This document shows, in pieces, positions 23,441 through 35,744 of a stretch of DNA of 64,000 bases (positions are counted from its first letter, which is position 1; each line of letters opens with the position of its first letter). The notes below the pieces were generated by a model. It searched no databases, was not told the origin of the DNA, and worked only from the letters and a program-made list of their open reading frames with translations. The position numbers were made by a program, and so were the translations under genes. The stretch covers positions 38,976,428 through 39,040,427 of the forward strand of contig NC_080081.1 of the NCBI RefSeq assembly GCF_949987535.1, written 5' to 3'. The stretch is from Balaenoptera acutorostrata (lineage: Eukaryota > Chordata > Mammalia > Artiodactyla > Balaenopteridae).

Positions 23441-25478
23441 ATTTCAGAGCACTCAAATAGTGTGAATTCAGGCTAGAAACACTGATTTGATTAGCTGTGA
23501 AGTTAACATATTAGGAAAAGTGGTAAACTATACCATGTAATCATTTGCTGATTAAATGATAAAATGTATCTCAAGAGTCTTGGACTTTATAAATATTGGC
23601 CATCAAAGGTGTTTAGTCAAAACTTATCCTTAGATATACTGACACTTGTTTGAATAAAATTTAATTTGCTTTTGGATCTACACAAAGTGAAATGAAGAAC
23701 CTGTCTATTATCAAAGTGCAGACTAAGTCCTCAAAATTGCTTTGGCGCACAAACTCTGTTTTAAGTAATAATTAATATGCACACAAAAATCACAGAATAT
23801 CTACACTGATAGCTTCGACAAATGACCTTTTATTATTATATAGGCACGAATAGGGGGAGGGGTTCCACTGCTTTATGTGATCAAACCTTAAAAAAGTTTG
23901 CCCTGGCTCCATGTGAATGACATTTCTCTTGTCACATAATGAGAAAAATATTGAAATCCGTCTTTTAATATTTTAGTGTGATAGATGAGGAAATATAAAC
24001 ATTATTATGGCTTACAGAATTGGATCTATGCCAGAAATGGCATTGCATGTTATTATTTTTTTCTGTTTTATATTCTGGATTATTGCCATTCCTTTGCTAT
24101 ATTACCTCAAGCTTCTCTAGTTTTTGTTTCTGCTATTTTTCTTCAGACACCATACACAGAGACGATTTCAATGTAAAACACTCTTTAAAAGAATTCCAGA
24201 AAGATATTAGCAGTCACTATGTCAGCACTTAATATAAGATTTTGAAGGTAATTTTTAACCTTTTCATCTTTTAAGTTGTAACTTGTGTTATTAAAAATGC
24301 TTTCTCTCTTCTTCCCCCATTAAAATTTTTGTTTATATTAAAAATAAGAAAATGTATCAAACAATCCAGATATCCCCATTCTGCCCATTCAGTATGTGAC
24401 AAAGAAAGTGACATTATCACAAATAGTGACTGCTTATGTTCATTTATTACACAAAATGACCCATATGATCAGTTTCTTGTTGAAAATTGTAGAAGGAGAA
24501 AAGGTTCCAAGTGTCATAAAACCAAAAAGAAAACGTATTTTCATGAATTCATTGACCTTTCCATTAATATCATAACAGAACATAATCACTAAGGCTTTTA
24601 AATTAGCAAGGTAGCTCAATACAGAAGGATGGCTTGAGAAATCTCAAGGGCTTATGTTACCAGACCAAGATCCTGACACTAAAAGTAAAAGGGTAAATGA
24701 GAATCATGTTTAGTGATGACCTTTAGGTCCCACAGCTGCTTCTCACATATCTTGTCTTTTTGCCTTACTGTTGCACTTTAGCTTATTAAAATTAATTGTG
24801 TTCTCTTTTGGCTGTTAAGAATTTTTAGTTTCTAACCTTCTTTGTCGAATGAACAGTACTTTTTTTTTCTTTTGTTGTAGTATAATAATAATTCCAGTTA
24901 TGTGATTTAAATAAATATACTAAGTAAACAGATCTTGTAATTCTTAGTAGAAAATAAAAATTAAAAATTAAATAATAAGAAGAGAAAAATTTGCAAAACA
25001 AGTTCCTATAAGGAACACATTTTTGAGTAAGAAAAAGACAATAAAATAAACTAGGGTTATACAACAAGCATACGATGGACATTTAAATGAGTTTTTGTAC
25101 ATCAGAACAAATTTTTTTCTATTGATATATACTATATACCCAGAGAAAAACCTTTGCCTATTCTGATTGATAATATTATTGGGAAAACTTTAGTAGTTTA
25201 TCTCCTGGTGTTTCTACCCCTAAACAAGTAGGTAATCATTGAGACGTATATTACTGAAACACCAGTGTAAATGGACAATGTGCTTCATCCTTTTGTAAAG
25301 GAAATGATTAGCAACTAATCCATCTGTCTTGTTAGATGAAGTATTTTTTTTAACATATATATTTATGTATTTCTACAAACTTTGTATTAAATGGACTGAT
25401 GAAGAGAATTTTTTAAAAAGTGTAATTTGTCAATAATATATGGCAACTATTGGTCTAAGTTCTTTGACCTTCATATAG
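23441..25478. other. AT-rich unassigned DNA
   Basis: No supported gene or repeat. Open frames at 23985-24232 and 24329-24592 show no recognisable domain or splice context. Confidence 0.4.
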
Positions 25479-25519
25479 TGTGTGTGTGTGTGTGTGTGTG
25501 TACAGTAAACACACACACA
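25479..25519. repeat. (TG)n - spacer - (AC)n inverted microsatellite
   Basis: A TG run at 25479-25501 is followed after a few bases by an AC run at 25509-25519. The two are mutually complementary and could form a hairpin. Confidence 0.85.
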
Positions 25520-25539
25520 AATTATATACTTTCCATATA

Positions 25540-25885
25540 TGCTATGTATGGTTATTTAATCCTCTCAAAATCTATGGGAGTTAGGTATCCTTTTTATTTT
25601 TACTTTCCAAGTAAAGAAACTGGGAAAAGAAAGGTTTGACCCAAGGAAAAGATTCTTACTTTGGGGTGGAGGGCATATAATTTTCCTTCCAACTTGGAAA
25701 ACTTTTGAGAGTGAAAGTGGGCTCATAATAGAAAAATGAGTTAGGCAAGCATAATCAGAGACTGTCCTAAAAACCCAAATGCATGGTCACTTTACAATAA
25801 TCACATGACAGAACTGGAACTGAAATTCAAGCATTCTGACAGCATAGCTACACTCTTAAACTCTATTCTCCACTGCCTTCAAACA
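25540..25885 (-). mobile_element. MIR SINE, antisense, probably interrupted
   Basis: 25545-25650 ('ggttatttaatcctctcaaa', 'ccaagtaaagaaactggg') and 25795-25880 ('cagaactggaactgaaattc') follow the MIR antisense order. About 150 unrelated-looking bases lie between them. Confidence 0.5.
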
Positions 25886-26454
25886 GATTTCATTAACTCA
25901 TGAGTCACACGTTGTGTTCTGTTCTGTCCAGTGGATACAACCTGTAATGGTTATCAATGCCAAGGTAAGATTCTATCTACAATAAAATAAATACAATAAA
26001 GTTAAGCCCTGGATGAAGCACTGCTTTACACCCATAGATAAAAGACAGAGCAAGGCCAGCTTCAATAGTGGAAAACAGTCCCCCGTGGTCAGTGGGTCCC
26101 TCCCAAAAGCTGATGCAAGGCAACTGGCACACATGCATCTTGTGTTATAGTAGAAGGACTCCCATCCCCTCAGGGAACCCCATAGGGTCCAGATACAGTA
26201 GTGGAGTTGACCAGGTGTCATATGATGCCTACACATAAGCAGAACAAAAGAGTATGCATTCAGCCTGAAACAGGGAAGGATATTCCCACACATGGATATA
26301 TGCACTTCTCAGGTGGTGAGGGCTTTTTATCTCTAAATAAAGAACTGTTACAGGCCCAAGGCTCTAATTGGGCAAGACTGAGGAAGGGCAACAGCTCACA
26401 CCATAGTTGATCTCCCCAGATGTTCTGTTCTGTTTGTGTTTCTTTTTTAACCTA
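25886..26454. other. Unassigned DNA, possibly LTR-like
   Basis: The 25960-26410 stretch is richer in G+C and contains 'tttttatctctaaataaaga' (AATAAA near 26336). It could be an LTR, but I see no family match and no clear edges. Confidence 0.3.
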
Positions 26455-26950
26455 AAGACTAACATTTATTGAGGGTCTATGATGTAGCAGAAACTGTGTT
26501 CAATGCAGGGTCTGCATCTTTGAACAAGAAAACTAGGTCTTCAAATAATTGAATTTGCATTGTTTTAGAGAGGAAATACAATGAATAATTTTCAAAAATG
26601 AGCCCCAAAGAAACAGAGAATATGATATTATGATGTAGAATAATATAGGTGTTTAATTTTAAGATACGAGAGCCAGGGAAAACAACTCAAAATGTGACAT
26701 TAAAGCTGAGGGTAGAAAAATGGGGATTACACAATGAAATATATCAAGAAAATAATTATCTGGGCAAAGGAATAGCAGATGCAAAGATCCTGAGATGAAA
26801 AAGAATTTGGTGTGTTCAAGAACCTGAAAGATAGAGTGACTGAAACCAAGTAAGTTAGGAAGATAGAGTGTGAGTTGAGTTTGGGAACCAAGGCAAATAC
26901 TTTAAGAACATGACAAGTGATCTGATTTAACAGTTTGAACTTTGGAAACT
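26455..26950 (-). mobile_element. L2 (LINE-2) 3'-end fragment, antisense
   Basis: 'catttattgagggtctatga', 'ggaatagcagatgcaaagat' and 'acaagtgatctgatttaaca' follow the antisense L2 3' region in order. It is separate from the next L2 because the 3' end starts again at about 26960. Confidence 0.65.
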
Positions 26951-26959
26951 TTTTAATGG

Positions 26960-29900
26960 TTTTAATCCTTTCATTAGAAATATTTGTTGAACATTTGCTA
27001 TGGCTCAGGTACTGTGCTTAAATTATGTGAAGGGTTAAAAACGCTGGTAAGGGGAGAGAGTAACATTTTAAAATAGTGGTCAGGATAGCCCTCATTGGGA
27101 TGATGAGATTTGAATAAAGACTTGAAGCTGGGTTGGGAGAAAGTCAAAAGAATATTGAGTTGGCATGGAGAGAGCATGCCAAACGGTAGGAAAAGCCAGT
27201 GCAAAAGCTTTCAAATGGGGGATATATGTTGTGCTCTGGAACAAGCAAAGGAGCCTGTAATTCTCGAGCAGAATAGGAGGGGGTAGTGACACAATATGAG
27301 CTCAGAAGTTAATGAGAGAAGGAAGGAAGAGGAAGAGCAGATCATGTATTTGTAAGGAATTAGAAAGGCTTAGGCTTTTACTTTGATTGACATGGAGATC
27401 TATTAGCAAGGTTAAAAGAGAGAAGTAAAATGATTTGATTTACATTTTTTAAAGGTTACACTGACTGCTGGGAAAGGGAGCAGGTAGAACAGGCAGACCA
27501 GTTAGGAAACTATTGTAACAAACCACTTCAGAATTTGATTTCAATGAAAGAGGTTAGGAGCTGTCCAATTTTTAATGGGACTTGAAAATTGACTCAACAG
27601 TATTTTGTATAAATTAGGTGTAGAGTATGAAAGAAAGAAGTCTAGGTTTTTAAGTTGAAAATGGAAAGAACAGTGTTTCCATTAGTGTATGTGCATTAGA
27701 CTGTGTGAAGAAGGTTTGGCAGTATGTGTGAGATCAGGAATTAAGGTCTGAGCATGTTAATTTTGAGATATCTCAGGAAATGTTAATTATGAGTTATCTA
27801 CTAATATCTCAGGCAGGTGGATATATAAATTCAAGTGCTTGCTTGTGATAGGTATGAAAATCTGAGTTGATGGTATTGAAAGCTATACAACAAATGAGAT
27901 ATATCTCTAACAGAGTGATTTTAGATATAAAATAAAAGAAGATCCTGGGCCCTCCAGAATGAAGGAGAAGAGAGCAGCAAAGGAAATTGAAAGGAGTGAC
28001 CAATGACATGAGAAGAAAACCAAAGGTAAGTAGAATTATAGAAGAAACGTGGGGAATTCCCTGGCAGTCCAGTGGTTAGGACCTGGCACTTTCACTCCTG
28101 GGACCTGGGTTTGATCCTTGGTCAGGGAATAAAGATCCCACAAGCCCCGCAGCATGGCCAAATTAAAAAAAAAAAAAAAAAAAAAAGAAATGTAAAGAAA
28201 ATGTAAAAAAAGAAATGTGAAGAAAATGTATCTCCTATGATGTAAAAAGCAGATTAAAGGATCAAACAAATTGAAGATTGGGAATAGACCATCAGATTTA
28301 GTAGCATGGAGGATCTTGATGGTTACAACAAGAGCCAGCCTGATGAAGTAGTTGGAGTGAAAGTCTGATTGGAATGTTTTTTTAAATAATGGAGGGAGAA
28401 AATTTTAAAATAGCACTGTGAATAAGTATACTGTTTTCAAAGAGTTTCCTTCAAAGAGATACAGAAAATAAATGGGAAGGTAGCAGATGGGAAAAGATGA
28501 ATCAGTAAAAATGTTTCTTTTGTTTTCTTTTGTAAAGATGGGGAGACTAATAACAAGTTTGTATGATAATAATTAAAAGCTCTAACAGAAAAATTTGATA
28601 TTAGGAAAGAGAGGCATGTTTTTGGAACAAAGTTTTAGAGTAGGGGGAGGAGGTGGGATTCAGTGACAATGTTGTGACCCTGACTCAATTTGGGGCAGAT
28701 GATATGGGTACACGTCCAGGTAGCTGGGTAGATCTGATAGTGAGGTTTGGGGAAATTCTTCCAGCTACCTGCAGTTTTCACAGGGAAGAAAGGTCATTAA
28801 TAACGAGTTTATGGAAAAGTTATTTGGGGCTTACGGGGAAATGAGAAGATGTGAAATTAACACTTAGGACATTAGGAGAGTGAAGGGCATAGGAATTAAG
28901 GTATGACTCTGAGCAGCAGTCTTCAGACTCAGCTTGATATCTATAATCATGACTACGAAATAAGACCAGTCAGAATGGTTGTGCATTTTTCTCCATACAC
29001 ATTCAGTTTCCTTGGGACAAACATGGAATAAGTGGAAAGATGGATTTAATTGGTTAGTGACTGTGCCAAGAGAGTGCAAAAAAGCAAGGAAGGAGTAAAA
29101 AAGTAGAGCGTATATAAAAGGTAGTGATTCTAATGATTGATTGTGGAACATGATGTTGGTAAGAAGGAAAGAAAGAATCTGGAGGGAATGAGGGAAAATA
29201 AAAAAGTTTCAATAGGATTGAAATTATTGAAATATTTGGTGCAATGAGCTAGAAAGATAGAGTGTAGTGATCAGAGAACAGGACAAATCAAATTAAGATT
29301 ATGAAGGGTCTGATATTATAGGTAATGAGAAATTCTACAATATACTTCTGGGAGTGAGTGAGGTAAAGAGAAGGATGAGTTGAATAGAGGAGAAGAATTC
29401 AAGAAACTGAATGTACAGGTGTCAGAAAGAGAAACTATAGTGAAATTGTTGAGAAAATCACCAGAGTAGTGTTGAAGAGCCCATGAGACAAAAGTTTAAA
29501 AGTTTAAAAGATGGGAGAGTCTATTGAAGGATTGGTAGTAGACTAGAATGAGAGCAGTCATGGAGAGACTCAGATGACATGGATTTAAAGCTAATTTGTA
29601 TGGAGAAGGAGGGAGAGCTGTCTGGAAATGGAATTGAGAAATAAGGAGGCCACCAACCTAGTGGATTGAGTCTGTGGGGAAGAGAAAAAAAAAAATCAAT
29701 TGAGAAAGTTGCAGGTAAAGTAGTGTCTTCTGTAAGAGCAAGAAGAAGGCTTTAGAGAAAAGACTCAGGATCTAGGAGATTTTTCTCCAGAGAGCATAGG
29801 GGAAGGGTCTCAAGAGTGATAGAAGAGGGGCAATAGGAAGTAGAGAAGGGATGAGATTCTAGGAGATGTAGGATGACTCCCAAGCCAGCAGTTTCATTTG

Positions 29901-29990
29901 TGGACAAATTAAAAAATAAGTCCTAGTGAACTCAAGGAAGATAAAGGCGGCAATACTGAGTGTCAGAAAATATGAAAAGTCTGAGGTTCT
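26960..29990 (-). mobile_element. Long L2 (LINE-2) copy, antisense
   Basis: The 3' end begins near 26960 ('aaatatttgttgaacatttg'). L2 order is then followed for about 3 kb: 'aaatgatttgatttacattt' (27430), the RT-region antisense around 27900-28420 ('catcagatttagtagcatgg'), and the endonuclease side around 28600-29150 ('taagaccagtcagaatggtt', 'gtgcatttttctccatacac'). L2 ORF2 encodes endonuclease and reverse transcriptase, but here every frame is broken. It is ancient and carries a younger CHR-1-like SINE at 28052-28185. The assignment is from memory of the L2 consensus. Confidence 0.65.
28052..28185 (+). mobile_element. CHR-1-like short tRNA-derived SINE
   Basis: It begins 'ggggaattccctggcagtcc', has a B-box-like 'gggtttgatccttgg' and ends 'agcatggccaaatt' plus about 22 A. 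A short flanking repeat, AAGAAACGT versus AAGAAATGT, is a probable target-site duplication. It is nested in the L2. Confidence 0.9.
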
Positions 29991-30011
29991 CTCCTGATTT
30001 ACATCAGTGGA

Positions 30012-30255
30012 AGTGGGAATCCTGAAGATGCATGGTTTTAGTCTCAGTGCTTAGGGTTCTCTTTGGACACTCATGGGAGGAGGGGTGGTCTTACCCTAAT
30101 GTGTATGAACTTTTGACCTCTGTTGGTGGAAATGAGGAATGTGGGAAGAAGTTTGGTGCTATGCCAATTTTGTGGGGCATCCTATTGACACTGTAAGTGA
30201 AGGGAATTATGAAGAGGGGCATGGTTTTAGTCTCAGTGTTATAAATGTGGTATCA
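30012..30255. repeat. Short direct repeat about 188 bp apart
   Basis: 'gcatggttttagtctcagtg' occurs at about 30031-30050 and again at about 30219-30238, each after a 'gggaat..tgaaga' lead-in. This suggests an old local duplication at the L2 edge. Confidence 0.6.
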
Positions 30256-30284
30256 ACTGATTTAATTTGGTCAAAGCTCAATCT

Positions 30285-30400
30285 GGCTACCCTGTGGAGG
30301 ATGGGTTGGAACTGAGAAAGGAAGAAGGAGTGTGTGGAGATCTTTAGATTTATCAAATTGAGAGTTGATGATGGCTTAGATTACGGGGCTAAAACAAAAA
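30285..30400 (-). mobile_element. Small L2-like fragment, antisense
   Basis: 'tctggctaccctgtggagga' and 'gagttgatgatggcttagat' resemble the L2 3' half in antisense. Confidence 0.4.
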
Positions 30401-30635
30401 TGGAAAATAATGGATTGATAATGTATGTTGCATTCCTTGCTTTGCATAGCAGTGCAGGACCCCAAAAATGGTCATGCAAGTTGAAACTGTACTAAGTAAT
30501 CTTAATAATCAATGGGAAAAATTATTATTCTCCCATGACATTTAAAAATGTCACAAAAAAACTCTCATGCTGTCAGTTACAAATGTACTCGGAAATTTAA
30601 AAATAGCAAAATTAATGTATGTTTAGTAATTTAAA

Positions 30636-31243
30636 ACATTAGACCTCTGGGACAACATTAAACACACCAACATTCGCATTATAGGGGTCCCAGTAGGAGA
30701 AGAGAGAGAGAAAAGACCTGAGAAACACTGAAAATTAATGTCATACAACTCAACATCAAAAAACCAAACATCCCAATTAAAAAATGGGTAGAAAAATTGA
30801 ATAGAGATTTTTCCAAAGAGGAAATGCAGATGGCCAATAGGCACATGAAAAGATGCTCAATATTGCTAATCGCCAGGAAAATGCAGACCAAACTCACCAT
30901 GAGATATCACCTCACACCTGTCAGAATGGCTATCATCAAAAAGAACGCAAATAACAAATGTTGGCGAGGATGTGGAGAAAAGGGGACCCTTGTACACTGG
31001 TTGTTGGGAATGTAAAGTGGTGTAGCCACTGTGGAAAACAGTATAGAGGTTTCTCAAAAAACTGAAAATAGAACTACCATATGACCCAGCAATTCCACTC
31101 CTGGGTATATATCTGAAAAAACCAAAAACACTAATTTGAAAAGATACATGCACCCCAGTGTTCATAGCAACATTATTTACAATTTTCATGATATGGAAGC
31201 AACCTAAGTGTCCATCAACAGATGAATGGGTAAAGAAGATATG

Positions 31244-31295
<52 letters not shown>

Positions 31296-31682
31296 GGAAT
31301 ACTATTCAGCCATAAAAAAAGAATTAAATTTTTCTATTTGCAGCAACATGTATGGGCTTAGAGGGTATTATGCTAAGTGAAATAAGACAGAGAATGAAAA
31401 GCAATTGATGATATCACTTGCATGTGGTATCTAAAAAAATACAACAAACTAGTGAATATAAGAACAAGAAGCAGACTCACAGATATAGACAACAAACTAG
31501 CGATTAGCAGTGGGGAGAGGGGGTGAGGGACAATATAGAGGTGGAGGAGTGGAAGACACAAACTACTGGGTGTAACATAGGCTCAAGGATATATTGTACA
31601 ACACAGGAAATATAGTCAATATTTTGCAATAACTGTAAATGGAAAGTAAGTTTTAAAATTGTATTAAAAAATAAAACAGAGC
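30636..31682 (+). mobile_element. Rearranged L1: ORF1 piece joined to ORF2 3' end
   Basis: 30636-30715 matches ORF1 of the L1 at 44850 (around 47408-47480: 'acctctgggacaacattaaa'). Then, in the same orientation, sequence from about 30760 matches ORF2 C-terminal coding and the 3'UTR (from about 51180 on). Roughly 3.7 kb between these points is absent. It ends with AATAAA in a short A-rich tail at about 31665-31680. Frames are broken, but [13 protein letters not shown] is readable near 30961. It lies inside the Tigger-like remnant. Confidence 0.8.
31247..31293. repeat. (AC)23 microsatellite inside L1
   Basis: A pure AC run between 'gaagatatgata' and 'aatggaatactattcagcc', where other L1 copies have a short 'acatatataca'. 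It has expanded from L1 coding sequence. Confidence 0.95.
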
Positions 31683-32369
31683 AGAGAGAAATGAAACAAT
31701 CCTATGGAATCTCAAATATTATTTGCTCTAAAAAATTTGTTAAAGGAAACTGAATAATAGTTTGATTAGTGCTTGCTTTCTTCTCATTGTATAACTTATG
31801 ACACTTAATAAGCATCTTTTTTACGCATTGTTAAATGATCATACTCCCTTCAACGTTTGGATGGACATCTACCATTTGATCCTTTTCACATACATTGTCA
31901 TGAATTATCTCCAAGAATGTCTCTAATGTGAAGTTTGTTTGATGGCACCTAAGTTCTTCTGGGACATTTTCATCTGTTTCATCACAATTTCTTTCCTCAT
32001 TTCTGTCAGTAATCTCACCTTCACTAACTTCCTCTGGCTGCACATCTGGAGTCTCTCAAACAGTGGTAATGCCAACATCTCTATGGTCAGCTAACTCTTC
32101 TGTAATTTCAATTACATTATATTCAAATATCACTCTCAGTGTTGTCATTGTTCATTTAGCAATATCCTCTTTCCATCATCTGATTTTTAAAATAATAACA
32201 AATGGGTTTATCAGTAGGAGACAAGGAGGGTACACAATTACCTGCTTTGCTGCCTGTGTGTGAACTGAATAACAAACGTGAAGTGACCACCCACTGTCAG
32301 ATTTTGACAAGGGTTACATGATTTGTCACTGGTCATGATGCCCTTCTGTTATTTATATAACAATTTGTG

Positions 32370-32685
32370 TTGGGCTTCCCTGCTGGCGCAGTAGATAAGA
32401 ATCTGCCTGTCAATGCAGCGGACAGAGGTTCAATTCCTGGTCTGGGAAGATCCCACATGCCGTGGAGCAACTAAGCTCGTGCACCACAACTACTGAAGCC
32501 TGTGCACCTAGAGCCCATGCTCCACAACAAGAGAAGCCACTGCAATGAGAAGCCCACGCACCACAACGAAGAGTAGCCCCCGCTCGCCACAACTAGAGAA
32601 AGCCCGTGCACATCAATGAAGACCCAACACAGCCAAAAATAAATAAATAAATAAATAAAAATTAAAACAAAAAACAAAAAACTAT
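32370..32685 (+). mobile_element. CHR-2-like SINE with target-site duplication
   Basis: The tRNA-like head 'cttccctgctggcgcagtag', a mutated B box ('ggttcaattcc'), a body and a (TAAA)n tail are flanked by TATAACAATTTGTG at 32356-32369 and 32686-32699. It is more diverged than the copies at 15.8 and 55 kb, so probably older. Confidence 0.92.
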
Positions 32686-32699
32686 TATAACAATTTGTG

Positions 32700-33194
32700 G
32701 ACTAAACTAGCAGCAAAATTTGTACTTTACAAAATTACTCAGAGTTAGTATATCATGGTAACTGAAATTCATACATTTCAGAACCATGCAGTAAGGAGAA
32801 TGAATGCATGCGTGTGCATGTGTCTTTAGTTGTTGTCATTAAAGCCAGCAGTATAACTGAAACAGAGAAGCCTGGATGATGTTTAAGTTCAAATATCAAA
32901 AATTGTTTTGGGTTTGTGAAAACTGAGATACCTATGAAATGTAGATAGTTAGTGATCATAATAGATTCATAATGTCTGGGAAGATGTTGAATTTTAATGA
33001 ATAAATTTAATGCTGATTACAATTTAAATCAAGTTTCCTGGGAAGAGAGTGGAAATAGAAAAGATTACCACAAATGAGTAAAAGGAACTAAAAATATTAG
33101 TTTGATTCAAGGAGCACAGATTAGCAACGAAGTTGTGAGGCATTAGTTAGGGAAGCTGAAGAATAAATAAGAGAAAAAATAAATTTTGACACAC
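32700..33194. other. Unassigned DNA
   Basis: No supported gene or repeat. Confidence 0.4.
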
Positions 33195-34710
33195 AAAATG
33201 TTGTATATATTTACTGTATACAACTTGATGTGTTTGAGGATAAGTATACACCCATGAAATAAGCCACACAATCTATGCCATAAATCTACCCATCACCTAA
33301 AAATGTTTCTTCTCGTCCTCTTATATGATGATGTTGATGATGATTACGACAAGTACCCTTAGCATAATATCCACCCTATTAGCATGTTTTTAAGTAAACA
33401 ATACAGTATTGTTAACTATAGGCAAATGCCATACCATAAATCTCTAGGACTTATTTGTCTCATATAATGGAAACTTTATTCCCTTTGACTAATACCTCTT
33501 TATTTCCCCCCTCCTCAGTCCCTGGCACCTGCCATTCCACTCTCTGCTTCTATGAGCTTTACTATTTTAGATTCATCATATAATTAGTATCATGTAGTAT
33601 TTGTCTCCTGTATCTGGCTTATTTCACTTAGCACAATGATTTCCAGGTTCATCCATATCACAAATGACAAGATTTCCTTCATTTTAAAGGCTGAATAATA
33701 TTCCATTGTATGTGTATACCATATTTTCCTCATCCACTCATTCACTGATGGGCATTTAGTTTGCTTCCATATTTTGGTCATTGTGAATAATCCTGCAATG
33801 AACATAGGAGGTCAGATATCTCTTAGAAAACCTAATTTCAATTCCTCTGCATATATACCTAGAAGTAAGATTGCTGAATCATATGGTAGTTCTCTTTTTA
33901 GTTTTTTGAGAAAGCTTCATATTGTTTTCCATAGGGGTTGCATCAATTTACATTCCCACCAACTGTGTACTAGGATTCCCTTTTCTCCATATCCTTGCCA
34001 ACACTTGTTATCTATGTTTTTTGTAATACCCATCCTAACAGCTTTGAGGTGATGTCTCATTGTGGTTTTGATTTGTATTTCTTTAATGATTAGTGGTGAT
34101 GAGCAACTTCATATGTACCTATTGTCCATTTGTATGTCTTCTTTGGAGAAGTGTCTATTCAGTTCCTTTGTCTGTTTTTTATTTGATTATTAATATTTTT
34201 TGTTACTAAGTTGTAGAAGTTCCTTAAATATTTTGTATATTAATCCATTATCAGATATGAGATTGCAAACATGTCATTTCATTCCATAGCTTATCTTTTC
34301 ATTTTGTTGATTGTCTCCTTTGCTGTGTAGAAGTTTTTAGTTTGATATAATGCCACTTCCTAGTTTTGCTTTTGTTACTTGTACTTTTTATACCATATCC
34401 AATAAATTATTGCCAAAACCAAAGTGAAGGTTTTTTTTTTTCCCTAGGAGTTTTATAATTTTAAGTCTTACATTTAGGTCTTTAATCCATTTTAATTTGA
34501 TTTTTGTGTATGGTGTGAGATAAACGTCCAATTTCATTATTTTGCATGTGGATATCTACTTTTTCTAATACCATTTATTGAAGAGACTATTCTTTCCTCA
34601 CTGTATTCTTGGTGCCCTTGTCAAAGATTGACTGTATATTGTGTGCATTTATTTCTGGGCTCTCTTTTCTATTCCATTGATTTCTATGTCTGTTATTTTT
34701 AAGAAGTCAT
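33195..34710 (-). mobile_element. Old L1 3' part, antisense
   Basis: The minus strand gives 3'UTR then ORF2 C-terminal sequence: 'tggcttatttcacttagcac', 'gctgaataatattccattgt', 'tttacattcccaccaactgt'. The minus frame at 33590-33805 reads L1-like ([13 protein letters not shown]). It is truncated within ORF2 and frames are broken. Confidence 0.85.
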
Positions 34711-34761
34711 AAAAATAAATGAGCAGAGGTTCTTACCTTGAGGTGCCCTAGTGGGTATGAA

Positions 34762-34784
34762 ACACACACACACACACACACACA
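34762..34784. repeat. (AC)n microsatellite
   Basis: About 11-12 uninterrupted AC units. Confidence 0.9.
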
Positions 34785-35744
34785 ATTTCATGTGATTTAG
34801 TAACACATGATTATATTCTATTTAACTATCAGCCTATGATAAACTAGCACAATTGAATTATTGTGTCTTTCAATCAAGGATTAACAGATATTTATCTTTG
34901 ATATTTCTAACAAAACTAAACTCCCTTATGAGAAATTGCTTAAATAAACTAAACACTACTAAAATATATTTAAAGAGATTAAATAACATTTTCATATTGT
35001 TTTACAGATCAAAAAAGCCTACCAAAGCTATATCCACAGGCAAAAAGAACCCCAGCATTTTCTTGCTTACTATCACCAAATCAGTCTCCTAAAGCATCAT
35101 TTTATTCATGCTATCTCCAGTTTCTTTATTACAAATGGGGAAAAAAAAGTATTGGACCACACACCTGGAAGTCCAAAGGTATTGTGGGCATCAAAATTGA
35201 TTAAACTGATATAATTATATTTCTCCAATTCCATTTCATTGCAGTTTTCTTGGTTTGGCATTCTCTGTGTGATGGCTTCATCAGTTCCAGGCTCCATCGC
35301 TGCACATGAAAAGTCCAGAGGAAGAGAAAGCCTTGAAACCTCCCCTCCATGTCTATGGGTCCTATGTGCATTGTGCATTCTTTATTATCAGGAAAAAGCT
35401 ATGCAGTGATTGGCTTTGGTCAGCGACCCTGATTCATTCACTGGCAAGTGTGATAAAATTTGTATTTAAAAAGATTTCTGTCTGGAGAAGAGCCATGATC
35501 CCAAATGCCTGGTTGCTTCAGCATGCGAGAGAGGTGTAATGTTAATATCCCATCCACCACATTCTCTGTGATCAAACTCATGACTCCATCTCCAGCCATA
35601 TCATTTATTACCACATGATAAAATACTCTATTAAATTGGTTCTTTAATGTTTAGCGTTCTTATCTCTAAAAAGGTTGTGTATCTCTGAAGCCTCTCTCTT
35701 TACTCTTCTTGATCCAAACGGTTTTTAGCTCCATATGCAATAGG
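34785..35744. other. Unassigned DNA
   Basis: No gene is supported. Frames at 35106-35378 and 35306-35539 overlap on opposite strands without recognisable domains. Confidence 0.4.

Larger units (their letters stand above)
30420..32350 (-). mobile_element. Tigger-like DNA transposon remnant with nested L1
   Basis: The minus-strand frame at 31831-32043 and its continuation to about 31740 read like the C-terminal tail of a pogo/Tigger transposase. An acidic stretch is followed by DVHPNVEGSMII, then KLYNEKKASTNQT and a hydrophobic end. At least two stops interrupt it. The left flank (30420-30635), with 'gcaggaccccaaaaatgg' and 'catgcaagttgaaactg', could be the 3' non-coding end. The element is split by the L1 at 30636-31682. 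The DDE catalytic domain is not recognisable, so this rests on the tail alone. Confidence 0.45.

Noticed and set aside
31831..32043. Small acidic host protein
   Set aside because: Stops flank it and the sequence fits the tail of a Tigger-type transposase split by an L1.
34853..35092. 79-codon frame
   Set aside because: AT-rich composition with no recognisable motif; lies in unassigned DNA.
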